Positions 43,223 through 50,972 of a stretch of DNA of 64,000 nucleotides are shown here, piece by piece (the first letter of the stretch is position 1; the number at the start of each line of letters is the position of its first letter). This DNA comes from CAWDCV01 sp963728125 (lineage in GTDB: Bacteria; Actinomycetota; Actinomycetes; CAWDCV01). Both the position numbers and the translations under genes were made by a program. The notes under the pieces were generated by a model. That model ran no database searches, was not told where the DNA came from, and saw nothing but the letters and a program-made list of their open reading frames with translations. The stretch lies in assembly GCA_963728125.1 (NCBI GenBank), contig CAVSIZ010000011.1, positions 1-64,000 on the forward strand, in the 5' to 3' direction.

Positions 43223-43243
43223 CGTGAAGTAGCTCGAACCGGG

Positions 43244-43330
43244 CGGTGGCGGTGGGATTTGAACCCACGGAGGAGTTGCCCCCTCACACGCTTTCGAGGC
43301 GTGCTCCTTCGGCCGCTCGGACACGCCACC
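43244..43330 (-). tRNA. tRNA-Ser (anticodon CGA)
   Basis: On the minus strand GGTGGCG (43330-43324) pairs with CGCCACC (43251-43245), discriminator G at 43244. The anticodon arm CACGC-CTCGAAA-GCGTG gives CGA. A long variable arm (GAGGGGGCAACTCCTC) and T-arm GTGGGTTCAAATCCCAC confirm a serine tRNA. CCA is not encoded. Confidence 0.96.
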
Positions 43331-43340
43331 GCGCAGCAGG

Positions 43341-43823
43341 CTACCGGACCGTTCGATGCTGCTCGAAGAACGAACGCAGCTGTGCAGCGCACTCCGCCGC
43401 GAGAACGCCACCGATGACCTCGGGGCGGGAGTTGAGCCGCCGATCGCGTACGACGTCCCAGAGCGAGCCGACCGCACCGGCCTTGGGATCGTCGGCGCCA
43501 TACACCAGTCGGGCGACGCGCGCGAGCACCGCAGCACCCGCGCACATGGTGCACGGCTCGAGTGTCACCACCAGCGTGCAGCCGGTGAGCCGCCACGTAC
43601 CGAGGTGCGTTGCGGCCGCCTGCAGCGCGAGAACCTCCGCGTGCGCGGTTGGATCCTGGCGCCTCTCGCGTGCATTGTGACCGCGGCCCAGCTCATCGCC
43701 GCGTGCCGACAGCACCAACGCGCCCACGGGTACGTCGCCACTCTGCGCCGCTAGCGCAGCCTCCGAGATGGCCGACCGCATCGCCGGCTCCCACAAACCT
43801 GCTGCCTGGCGAGCCACCGTCAC
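43341..43823 (-). CDS. tadA: tRNA adenosine(34) deaminase
   Basis: 160-residue zinc enzyme making inosine at the wobble position of tRNA-Arg(ACG). It carries the deaminase motif HAEVLAL (catalytic Glu) and LEPCTMCAGAAV (two zinc cysteines), plus DVPVGALVL and VARLVYGADDPKAGAVGS. The GTG start at 43823 overlaps the stop of the partner gene (GTGA), so translation is coupled. The ATG 15 codons in (MRSAISEAALAA) is where the domain begins and is a second choice. It ends 10 bases from tRNA-Ser. Confidence 0.93.
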   Translation of the reverse strand: MTVARQAAGLWEPAMRSAISEAALAAQSGDVPVGALVLSARGDELGRGHNARERRQDPTAHAEVLALQAAATHLGTWRLTGCTLVVTLEPCTMCAGAAVLARVARLVYGADDPKAGAVGSLWDVVRDRRLNSRPEVIGGVLAAECAAQLRSFFEQHRTVR

Positions 43824-44305
43824 TGCGGCGCGCTCTCCACCGCGGCATCGAACTGCGCTCCGAAACCCAATCGCGTGGCGATCTCGCCAAGCACCTCGTC
43901 TGGGTACAGGTCGATCTCATCGCACAGTGCGCCAAGCTCCATCGCGTCGACGCCGAGATCCGCAATGAGTGACAGGTCGCCTCCCGGTTGGACCGACTCG
44001 TCCTCGTCCGGCTGCGGACGATCGAGCATGTCCACAACCTCACGGGCCAAGGCCGAATCCGGTGCGGCGGTCACGTCCGAGACCAGCAGCCGGACGTCGT
44101 CACCGGCAATGCGCACCAGGACGAAGTAGTCGTCCTCGACCGACACCAGGCCGAGCGCGGATCCCTCGGTGGCCTGCTGGCGCAACGTGGTGAGCAGGAC
44201 CGCGAGATCGGCAGACATGTGCGGCGGCAATGCCGTCGCCACCCAGCTGCCCTCCTCGCGGACGACCGCCACGGCGAAGTCGACCGCCGGCTCCTCCGCC
44301 ACCAT
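43820..44305 (-). CDS. tRNA adenosine deaminase-associated protein
   Basis: 161 residues of the actinobacterial family always found in front of tadA. It reads (M)VAEEPAVDFAVAVVREEGSW, then VSVEDDYFVLVRIAGDDVRLLVSDVTAA and a C-terminal DLGVDAMELGALCDEIDLYPDEVLGEIATRLGFG. No catalytic motif is seen; a role in supporting TadA is assumed from context only. ATG 44305 is chosen because GGGGGTGG lies upstream; ATG 44344 is in frame too. Divergent from upp. Confidence 0.85.
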   Translation of the reverse strand: MVAEEPAVDFAVAVVREEGSWVATALPPHMSADLAVLLTTLRQQATEGSALGLVSVEDDYFVLVRIAGDDVRLLVSDVTAAPDSALAREVVDMLDRPQPDEDESVQPGGDLSLIADLGVDAMELGALCDEIDLYPDEVLGEIATRLGFGAQFDAAVESAPQ

Positions 44306-44389
44306 CCACCCCCAGCCACCCCAGCTAGCTGCCTCTCGCCCCATGATCGTGACAGAAAGTATCGGCCGACGGGCGGTACGGTTCCGGCC

Positions 44390-45028
44390 ATGCGGATCCA
44401 CGTCGCCGACCACCCGCTGATCGGCCACAAGCTCACCGCGCTGCGCGACATTCGCACCGACTCTCCGACGTTCCGTCGGCTCGCAGACGAGCTCGTGACG
44501 TTGCTGGCGTACGAGGCGACGCGCGACGTCCGGACCGAAGAGGTATCGGTCGAGACCCCGGTCGCCCCGGCGTTCGGCATCCGGATGTCGCGGCCCGTCC
44601 CGGTCGTCGTTCCCATCTTGCGGGCCGGGCTCGGCATGCTGGACGGGATGATGCGGCTACTGCCGACTGCTCAGGTCGGCTTCCTCGGCATGATCCGCGA
44701 CGAGGACACGCTGGTCGCAACCACGTACGCCACCCGGCTGCCGGAGGACCTGTCCGGCCGGCAGTGCTACGTCCTCGACCCCATGCTCGCCACGGGCGGA
44801 ACGCTGGCCGCAGCGTGCCAGCTGCTGCTCGGCCGCGGTGCCGACGACGTCACCTGCATCTGCCTGCTCGCGGCGCCCGAGGGGCTCGCCCGGATGGAGC
44901 AGGAGCTGGCCGACGTCGATGTGCCGTGCACGATCGTCACGGCCGGGCTCGACGAGCGGCTGAACGAGCTCGGCTACATCGTGCCTGGACTTGGGGACGC
45001 GGGCGACCGCCTCTACGGCGTGGTCTGA
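44390..45028 (+). CDS. upp: Uracil phosphoribosyltransferase
   Basis: 212-residue salvage enzyme joining uracil to PRPP to give UMP. It starts MRIHVADHPLIGHKLTALRD, a hallmark, with PILRAGLGMLDGM, the PRPP loop VLDPMLATGGTLAAACQLL and the uracil-binding end DERLNELGYIVPGLGDAGDRLYG. Length matches the family of about 210. Its last bases overlap the convergent phosphatase gene by 16. No clear purine/pyrimidine regulator site is visible in the 84-base divergent gap. Confidence 0.96.
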   Translation: MRIHVADHPLIGHKLTALRDIRTDSPTFRRLADELVTLLAYEATRDVRTEEVSVETPVAPAFGIRMSRPVPVVVPILRAGLGMLDGMMRLLPTAQVGFLGMIRDEDTLVATTYATRLPEDLSGRQCYVLDPMLATGGTLAAACQLLLGRGADDVTCICLLAAPEGLARMEQELADVDVPCTIVTAGLDERLNELGYIVPGLGDAGDRLYGVV

Positions 45029-45621
45029 CCCTCCTCGACTGCCTTCTCGACGAGTACGACCGACGCGTTCCACACGTGCAGGGCAGGCCGGCCGTGCTCG
45101 TGGCCCAACACGCTCGTCGTGCCAGTGTCGAGCTTCAGCAATCCGCCACCGCCCGGTGGCAATTCCAGCCAGCGGGCGGCGAGAACGCGCAGGATGTGCC
45201 CGTGCGCGAACAGTGCGACGTCGCCCTCGACGAGCAGTGGCCGCACCTGGTCGAGGACACGATCGACGCGTCGTCCCGTCTGCTCCGGTGATTCCCCGTG
45301 CGGGCACCCGTCGCGGAACAGGTACCACTCGGGTACGGACTCGCGGATCTGCGCGGTCGTAATGCCCTCGTAGTCGCCGTAGTCCCACTCGCGCAGGTCA
45401 GCGTCGACGGTGGCATCGACGCCGGCGAGCTCGGCTGTGCGGGCAGCACGCTGCAGCGGACTCGTGAACGCCGCGATGACGTTGCGGGTCTCGAGCCACG
45501 GTCGGAGTGCCCGCGCGTCGCGCTCACCCTCGGGCAGCAGCGGGATGTCAGTACGACCGGTGTGGCGCCCGTTGAGGCTCCACTCCGTACGACCGTGTCG
45601 GAGCAGGAGAACCTCGCCCAT
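45013..45621 (-). CDS. Histidine phosphatase family protein
   Basis: 202 residues of the phosphoglycerate-mutase-like fold. The phospho-accepting His is in LLLRHGRTEWSLNGRHTGRTDIPL at the N-terminus; SPLQRAARTAELAG, LREWDYGDYEG and the second His in VALFAHGHILRVLAARWL complete the site. It may act on a phosphorylated sugar or metabolite. ATG 45621 is chosen as the RHG strand starts there; the upstream extension has no family similarity. Confidence 0.92.
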   Translation of the reverse strand: MGEVLLLRHGRTEWSLNGRHTGRTDIPLLPEGERDARALRPWLETRNVIAAFTSPLQRAARTAELAGVDATVDADLREWDYGDYEGITTAQIRESVPEWYLFRDGCPHGESPEQTGRRVDRVLDQVRPLLVEGDVALFAHGHILRVLAARWLELPPGGGGLLKLDTGTTSVLGHEHGRPALHVWNASVVLVEKAVEEGQTTP

Positions 45622-45637
45622 GCGGGTCAGTCTGTCG

Positions 45638-46426
45638 TTACTGCGGTGCCGGCAGCCAGCCAACTCGGCCGACGAGAACGGTCCAGCCGAGGAACGCGAC
45701 GATGTCGATGAGCGCATGGGCTACCACGAGCGGCATGCAGCGTCCCCACCGCTGGTACAGCCGCGCGAACAGCACGCCCATCGCGAGGTTGCCAATGAAG
45801 CCACCGAGCCCCTGATAGAGGTGGTACGACGCGCGCAGCACGGCGCTGACGGCAACGGCGCGCCATGGCGACCAACCGAGTTGCTGCAGACGGTGCAGGA
45901 CGAAGCCAGCGAGTAGCACCTCCTCGAGCAGCGCGTTCTGGATCGACAGGAGCACCAGGACCGGCGCCCGCCACCACACGTCGGGTAGCGACGTCGGCAC
46001 CACGGTGAGGTTGATGCCCGCCGCATAGGCAGCGAGGTAGAGCGCGAGTCCGGTGCCGCCGACGATGGCGGCCAAGGCGACACCGCGCACGAGATCCTTG
46101 CCCGGCTGAGACAGATCCGCGCCGATGCTCCGCAGCGATTCTCCGCCGCGGGCGAGGAAATGCCATGCCAGCGCCACCGGTGCGAGCGCCAGCACGATCC
46201 GGGCGAGCTGGTAGCCCAGGTCAATCCACGGCCGACCCGGCGCCCGGCTGCTGACGAGGACCGTCGACTGGGAACGGAGCGCCTCCTCGGCGGTCGCCGA
46301 CGCGATGAAGGAAAGCACCGCATAGATGGCAGAGGCCGCAATCGAGAGGGCGAGAACGAGCAGCACTTCCTGGCGCAGCACACGTCGCGACGCCGTCACC
46401 GGGACGTCCGTGTCGCGATCGGTCAC
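45638..46426 (-). CDS. CPBP-family intramembrane protease-like protein
   Basis: 262 residues with about seven helices, of the CPBP (Abi/CAAX prenyl protease 2) family of membrane proteins. Motif 1 is LLEEVLLAGFVLHRL; the glutamate pair is kept but the usual Arg of EExxxR is replaced by Ala. Motif 2 is ASYHLYQGLGGFIGN and motif 3 HALIDIVAF, both with their His. Activity is therefore plausible but not assured. It lies 16 bases upstream of the phosphatase gene on the same strand and may be co-transcribed. The substrate is unknown. Confidence 0.85.
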   Translation of the reverse strand: MTDRDTDVPVTASRRVLRQEVLLVLALSIAASAIYAVLSFIASATAEEALRSQSTVLVSSRAPGRPWIDLGYQLARIVLALAPVALAWHFLARGGESLRSIGADLSQPGKDLVRGVALAAIVGGTGLALYLAAYAAGINLTVVPTSLPDVWWRAPVLVLLSIQNALLEEVLLAGFVLHRLQQLGWSPWRAVAVSAVLRASYHLYQGLGGFIGNLAMGVLFARLYQRWGRCMPLVVAHALIDIVAFLGWTVLVGRVGWLPAPQ

Positions 46427-46474
46427 ACATCCTGACGCTAGTCGTCGCTTGACTGAATGGAGGAGAATTGGAAG

Positions 46475-47989
46475 GTGACGAGCAGTTCACGCGAGGTTGA
46501 ACTCAAGTACGAGCTGCCAGCCGACGCGGCCCTCCCCGACCTTAATGAGCTGCCCGGAGTCACCTCCGTGACGTCTCGAGAGCACGACCTCGAGGCGATC
46601 TACTTCGACACGACCGACCTCCGCCTCGCCGCCAACCAGCTCACCCTCCGGCGCCGCAGCGGTGGCACCGATGACGGGTGGCACCTCAAGCTGCCCAAGG
46701 TCAAGGGTGCCCGCGACGAGCTCCACCATCCTCTCGGCCGAGCGGTCCGCAGCGTGCCCAAGGACGTGGCCGTCCTGGTGTCCGCGCGTACCCGCGGTCG
46801 CCGGCTACGCCCGGTCGTGAATCTGCGTACGCATCGCACTGCGTACGAGCTGCTCGGATCCGACGGAACGGTTCAGGCAGAGGTTGCGGTCGACCGCGTG
46901 GTTGCTGAGCGGCTGCTCCGCGGTGCGGGCAGCAGCACGTGGCAGGAACTCGAGGTCGAACTGGTCGATGGTGACCAGGACTTCCTCGACCGCATCTCTG
47001 CGCACCTGGAAGCCGCCGGCCTGGAGCTCAGCCCCGCTCCATCGAAGGTCGCGCGTGCGCTCGGCGACCGGTTGCCGTCGACCGACGAGCCGAAGCTGAC
47101 GACGTCGTCACCGGCCGGCGCGGTCATCGTGGAGCGGCTCCGCGTCCTCGTGGACGCGTTGATGAACAACGATCCGCGCGTGCGACGTGACCTACCCGAC
47201 TCCATTCACCAGATGCGCGTTGCGACGCGGCGTCTGCGCAGCGCGCTGCGGACGTTCCGCGCGCTGTTCGACCGCAGTCGCACCGATCCGTTGCGAGCCG
47301 AGTTGCGTTGGCTCGCCGGCGAGCTGGGTGAAGCCCGCGACCGCGAGGTGATGCTGGCGCGGTTGGAGAAGCAGATTGCCGCAGAATCTCCCGAGCTGGT
47401 CCTCGGCCGGGTCCCCGAGCGGGTGCAGATCCGGTTGTCACGCGAGTATCGCGAGGCACACGACCAGGTGCTGGCGGAGCTCGACGAAGCGCGTTATCGG
47501 CAGCTGCTCGACGACCTCGACGCGCTGATCGCAGACCCGCCGTTCCGCGCCGAGGCGTACCAGCCGGCGGATGAAGTGCTGCCGCGACTCGTCCGCAAGT
47601 CATGGAAGCGACTCCACAAGCGTGTTCGAGAGGCCGAGGCCGCGGAGACGTCGGAGACCCGCGACGCTGCCATGCACGAGGCCCGCAAGGAGGCGAAGCA
47701 GGCGCGGTATGCCGGCGAAGCGGTCGCGCCCGTCTTCGGCGATGCCGCCGAGACTTTTGCCTCCGCGATGGAGGATATTCAGGAGCTCCTCGGCGACCAC
47801 CAGGACAGCGTCGTCACCCGCGCCCTGCTGCGTGAGCTCGGTGTGCAGGCGTTCCTCGACGGCGAGAACGGGTTCACGTACGGCCGGCTGCATGCGTTCG
47901 AGCAGGCCAAGGCCGAAAGCCTCGAGGCGGAGTTCGAGAAGGTGTGGCAGGCGTCCAGCAAGAAGAGCCTGCGGCGCTGGCTGCGCTGA
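46475..47989 (+). CDS. CYTH-CHAD domain protein
   Basis: 504 residues. The CYTH domain (about 5-195) begins REVELKYELP, the ExExK-type motif that binds triphosphates through metal ions, with YFDTTDLRL and LTLRRRSGG. The CHAD domain (about 225-500) is a helical bundle rich in His and Arg (DSIHQMRVATRRLRSALRTFRALFD, MHEARKEAKQARYAGE) that binds polyphosphate. The fusion is widespread in actinobacteria and thought to act on polyphosphate. GTG 46475 is preferred because GGAGG and GGAAG lie ahead of it; ATG 46457 lacks a site. Confidence 0.92.
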   Translation: MTSSSREVELKYELPADAALPDLNELPGVTSVTSREHDLEAIYFDTTDLRLAANQLTLRRRSGGTDDGWHLKLPKVKGARDELHHPLGRAVRSVPKDVAVLVSARTRGRRLRPVVNLRTHRTAYELLGSDGTVQAEVAVDRVVAERLLRGAGSSTWQELEVELVDGDQDFLDRISAHLEAAGLELSPAPSKVARALGDRLPSTDEPKLTTSSPAGAVIVERLRVLVDALMNNDPRVRRDLPDSIHQMRVATRRLRSALRTFRALFDRSRTDPLRAELRWLAGELGEARDREVMLARLEKQIAAESPELVLGRVPERVQIRLSREYREAHDQVLAELDEARYRQLLDDLDALIADPPFRAEAYQPADEVLPRLVRKSWKRLHKRVREAEAAETSETRDAAMHEARKEAKQARYAGEAVAPVFGDAAETFASAMEDIQELLGDHQDSVVTRALLRELGVQAFLDGENGFTYGRLHAFEQAKAESLEAEFEKVWQASSKKSLRRWLR

Positions 47990-48015
47990 CCTAGCATCCG
48001 GCGGCGGACGACTGC

Positions 48016-48483
48016 TCACTCAGCGCCGGCGCTAAAGGTGAAGCGCGTGCAGTCGTGGGGAAACGCGAACCACGCCAGCGCTCGGCGAGGAGTGAGCACA
48101 CCCAAGCCGCCACCGTCGTCGCCCGACCACGCGTCGGGTTCAGGGCGATAGTCGTATGGGTGGTACTTGCTGAAGGCCTCCGCCAGGCGGCCCCCGAGTC
48201 CATCCGTGTCGGCGCGGGCGGCCGTAGCCGTGCCCTCGACGATGACCACCTCGGTGCCACTCTCGAGGTTCAGCGTGCAGGCCGGATTGGTCTCGCGATT
48301 TCGTGCATGGCGGGTGACTGGTGCTCCGTCGTACCAGAAGCAGCCATCGACCCAGACGCCCCATCGGGGAACGACGTGCGGCGTCCCGTCGGGACGCACG
48401 GTGGCGAGCCAGTAGTGAATCGATGCAGTGAGCCGTTCCTCTACTGCCGACCACGTTAGGAGACCACTGGTCGAGGCGGGCAC
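48016..48483 (-). CDS. Pyridoxamine-5'-phosphate-oxidase-like (F420/FMN) protein
   Basis: 155 residues of the split-barrel flavin/F420-binding fold. Characteristic are IHYWLATVRPDGTPHVVPRWGVWVDG, RHARNRETNPACTLNLESG and VVIVEGTATAARAD. The VRPDGTPHVVP strand is the cofactor-binding signature. Actinobacterial relatives bind F420 or heme. Substrate unknown. Convergent with the CYTH-CHAD gene, 27 bases apart. Confidence 0.85.
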   Translation of the reverse strand: MPASTSGLLTWSAVEERLTASIHYWLATVRPDGTPHVVPRWGVWVDGCFWYDGAPVTRHARNRETNPACTLNLESGTEVVIVEGTATAARADTDGLGGRLAEAFSKYHPYDYRPEPDAWSGDDGGGLGVLTPRRALAWFAFPHDCTRFTFSAGAE

Positions 48484-48681
48484 GCCGTACCCACCGGGAA
48501 TCGTGGGCCGGTCAAGCAGCGGCTGCGAGCTTGGACGTGGGCGTCGTCATGAAGCGACCGTAGATCGCTTCACCGACATGATTCGCCCGCCAAACATCAG
48601 CGAGTTGTCCGAACGTGCTCGCGGTCATACACAGAGCGCATTCGGACACGCCACGCAAGAGTGGTCTAGGCGCAGACAGAA

Positions 48682-49311
48682 TCAGTGGGCGCGTTCGCCG
48701 CGGGCGGCCGCATCGGCGGTCTCCTCGATGCGCTTGCGCCGGGTGTCCTCGCGCTTGGCCTGCACGATCCACTCGAGGATGCCTCGGCGCGCCGACGGCG
48801 AGAACGCGTCCCACTGCTGCCGAGCGCCCGTGCGCTTGGCCAGCGCGGCATCAAGGTCGTCGGGAACGACGAGATTCCACACGTCGTCGAGCAGGGTCCA
48901 GGAGCCGTTCTCCTTGGCAACCTCCACGGCCTGCTTCCCCGGTGGTGCCATCATTCCCGCTGCTTCGAGCCGGGCGATGCGCTCCTTGTTAGGGCGTGAC
49001 CAACCGCTGTTGGGTCGGCGTCGGGCGAACCACAGCATGCTGCGTTCGTCGTCGAGCGTGCCTGCGGTGCTATCGATCCAGCCGTACGCGAGAGCCGCCT
49101 CGACACACTCTTCGTACGTCACCTGCGGCTTGCCGGTGCTCTTCTTCCACGACACCAGCCACACGCCGTCGGAGGTGTCGTGGTTGTCAGCGAGCCAACG
49201 CTGCCATTCTTCGCGGCTCTCCGCGTGGAATCGCTCGCGGTCGCGATGGGCTACCACGGCTCGTCCCCAGCTACCGCGGTCCGTTTCATTGCTGGTCGTC
49301 TCGCCAAGCAA
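48682..49311 (-). CDS. YdeI/OmpD-associated family protein
   Basis: 209 residues of the YdeI family. Recognisable are RERFHAESREEWQRWLADNH, GVWLVSWKKSTGKPQVTYEECVEAALAYGWIDS, ARRRPNSGWSRPNKERIARL and the C-terminal FSPSARRGILEWIVQAKREDTRRKRIEET. The last segment binds through conserved basic residues. Relatives protect against bacteriocin or osmotic stress in some bacteria, but mechanism is unproven. It overlaps the preceding luciferase-like gene by 26 bases; GTG 49257 at the first conserved residue is a likely alternative start. Confidence 0.85.
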   Translation of the reverse strand: MLGETTSNETDRGSWGRAVVAHRDRERFHAESREEWQRWLADNHDTSDGVWLVSWKKSTGKPQVTYEECVEAALAYGWIDSTAGTLDDERSMLWFARRRPNSGWSRPNKERIARLEAAGMMAPPGKQAVEVAKENGSWTLLDDVWNLVVPDDLDAALAKRTGARQQWDAFSPSARRGILEWIVQAKREDTRRKRIEETADAAARGERAH

Positions 49312-50068
49312 CCCATTCTCGGGTCAGACCCAAGTCGAACGCCGGGCCGCGCAAGCTCATGACGAACAGGGTCGCGCCGGCGTCGAGCAAGGTGTCGGCG
49401 ACGGCATCCGGCCTACGGTTCACGCTGACCGAGCTCTCGATGTCGGCGGGATCGCGTCCGACCTCGGCGCACCAATCGTGCAGCACCTTGGTCTTGCGCG
49501 GCAGCGTCGATGCATCCGCGAAGCTGTGCCAGATGTCCGCATACTGTGCGACCATCCGCAGCGTCTTGCGCTCTCCACCACCACCAATGAGCACGGGGAT
49601 CTTCCGCGTCGGCGGCGGGTCAAGCAGCGACCAGCGACGCTCAATTCGTGGCAGCGCCGACGCCAGGTCATCGAGTCGCGATCCTGCCGTCCCGAACTCG
49701 TAGCCGTACTCGTCGTAGTCTCGCTCCGCCCAGCCCGAGCCGATGCCCAAGATCAGGCGTCCGTCGCTCATGTGGTCGATGGTGCGCGCCATGTCGGCGA
49801 GCAGCTCAGGATTGCGATAGCTGTTGCACGTCACGAGTGCGCCGATCTCGACGCGGCTCGTCGCTTCCGCCCAGGCGCCGAGCATCGTCCAGCACTCGAA
49901 GTGCTTGCCGTCGCGCGGCCCGCTGATGGGAAAGAAGTGATCCCAGTTGAAGACGATGTCGACGCCGGCGTCCTCCGCTTCCGCGGCGGCACGGCGGATG
50001 TCCGCATAGTCGGCGTGCTGAGGCTGGATCTGGACGGCGATGCGGAGGGGTGCTCGCGGCGATGTCAC
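49286..50068 (-). CDS. Luciferase-like (LLM) F420-type oxidoreductase
   Basis: 260 residues. TIM-barrel signatures are VDIVFNWDHFFPISG, VEIGALVTCNSYRNPELLADMARTIDHMS and GRLILGIGSGWAERDYDEYGYEFG. The end PVLIGGGGERKTLRMVAQYADIWH is the F420-type phosphate strand. It resembles the actinobacterial LLM subgroup acting on unknown substrates. It shares an operon with the YdeI gene through a 26-base overlap. Confidence 0.87.
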   Translation of the reverse strand: MTSPRAPLRIAVQIQPQHADYADIRRAAAEAEDAGVDIVFNWDHFFPISGPRDGKHFECWTMLGAWAEATSRVEIGALVTCNSYRNPELLADMARTIDHMSDGRLILGIGSGWAERDYDEYGYEFGTAGSRLDDLASALPRIERRWSLLDPPPTRKIPVLIGGGGERKTLRMVAQYADIWHSFADASTLPRKTKVLHDWCAEVGRDPADIESSVSVNRRPDAVADTLLDAGATLFVMSLRGPAFDLGLTREWVAWRDDQQ

Positions 50069-50079
50069 GTTTCGTGACG

Positions 50080-50925
50080 TTAGCGCGGTTCGTCCCCGCG
50101 ATAGCGCTCGATGCGCTCCTCGATCTCTACCTCGCGGTACCTCGGGCGCTCATCCCCGAATGATTCAGCCTCGAACGATCCTGGCTCGACCGACGATGGC
50201 GGCACGCTTGCCCCGGTCGGGTCCGTCAGTGCGGGCTCGCCCTCGACGACCTCGACCTCGGGCGTCAGCAGCGGTGCGATCACCGCCGCCAGTGCGCCGC
50301 CGAGCAGCGGGGCGACGATGAACAGCCACACGTGCGCAAGCGGTGTCCCACCCTCGACGAGCGCCGGACCGAGCGAGCGCGCCGGGTTGGCCGACGCCCC
50401 GTCGAGCGGAATGCCGACAAAGTTGACGACGGCCAGCACCAGGCCGATCGCCAGCCCGGCAAAGCCAGGTGCAGCCGCACGACCGGTGACGAGCAGCACC
50501 ACGACGACGAGCAGGAAGGTGAGGATCACTTCGAGGACGAACGCCCCGAACATGTTGACCGCGATACCCCAGTCGTTGGTACCGAGCGCGCCAGTGTTAT
50601 CCACGACGTCACCGGCCGTGGTCATGAGTTTGAGCAGCAGCGCACCGACGATGGCTCCGACCACCTGTGCGATCCAGTACGCACCCGCTTCGCGTGCGCT
50701 GATGCCGCCACGGAGTAGTACGCCGAGCGTGACAGCGGGATTGACATGGCAGCCCGACACCGGGCCGATGGAGTACGCAAGGGCAAGCAGGACCAGGCCG
50801 AAGGTCAAGGCGACCCCGGCGGCACCAATGGTGTCGTTACCGAAAACAGCCGACCCAACGGCGAAGAAAACGAGGATCGCCGTTCCTATGCCCTCGGCAA
50901 GAATCTTGCGTGCCAAGCTCGACAC
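50080..50925 (-). CDS. Aquaporin family (MIP) channel
   Basis: 281 residues with six helices and both half-helix motifs: HVNPAVTLGVLLRGG near 65 and ASANPARSLGPALV near 185. The second is followed by VEGGTPLAHVWLFIVAPLLGGALAAVIAP. The NPA/NPA pair and spacing fit water- or glycerol-conducting channels; AqpZ-like NPAR favours water. A 60-residue acidic cytoplasmic tail (EVEVVEGEPALTDPTGASVPP) is unusual. GTG 50925 has GGGGAGG eight bases upstream; longer open reading frames on this strand are spurious. Confidence 0.9.
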   Translation of the reverse strand: MSSLARKILAEGIGTAILVFFAVGSAVFGNDTIGAAGVALTFGLVLLALAYSIGPVSGCHVNPAVTLGVLLRGGISAREAGAYWIAQVVGAIVGALLLKLMTTAGDVVDNTGALGTNDWGIAVNMFGAFVLEVILTFLLVVVVLLVTGRAAAPGFAGLAIGLVLAVVNFVGIPLDGASANPARSLGPALVEGGTPLAHVWLFIVAPLLGGALAAVIAPLLTPEVEVVEGEPALTDPTGASVPPSSVEPGSFEAESFGDERPRYREVEIEERIERYRGDEPR

Positions 50926-50972
50926 CGAATGCCTCCCCGCATCGGTTGGACCTATAACAGTCGGATACGACG

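Noticed and set aside
48484..48681. Short minus-strand frame ending MTTPTSKLAAAA
   Set aside because: No family resemblance, no ribosome-binding site and Arg-rich shadow sequence upstream.
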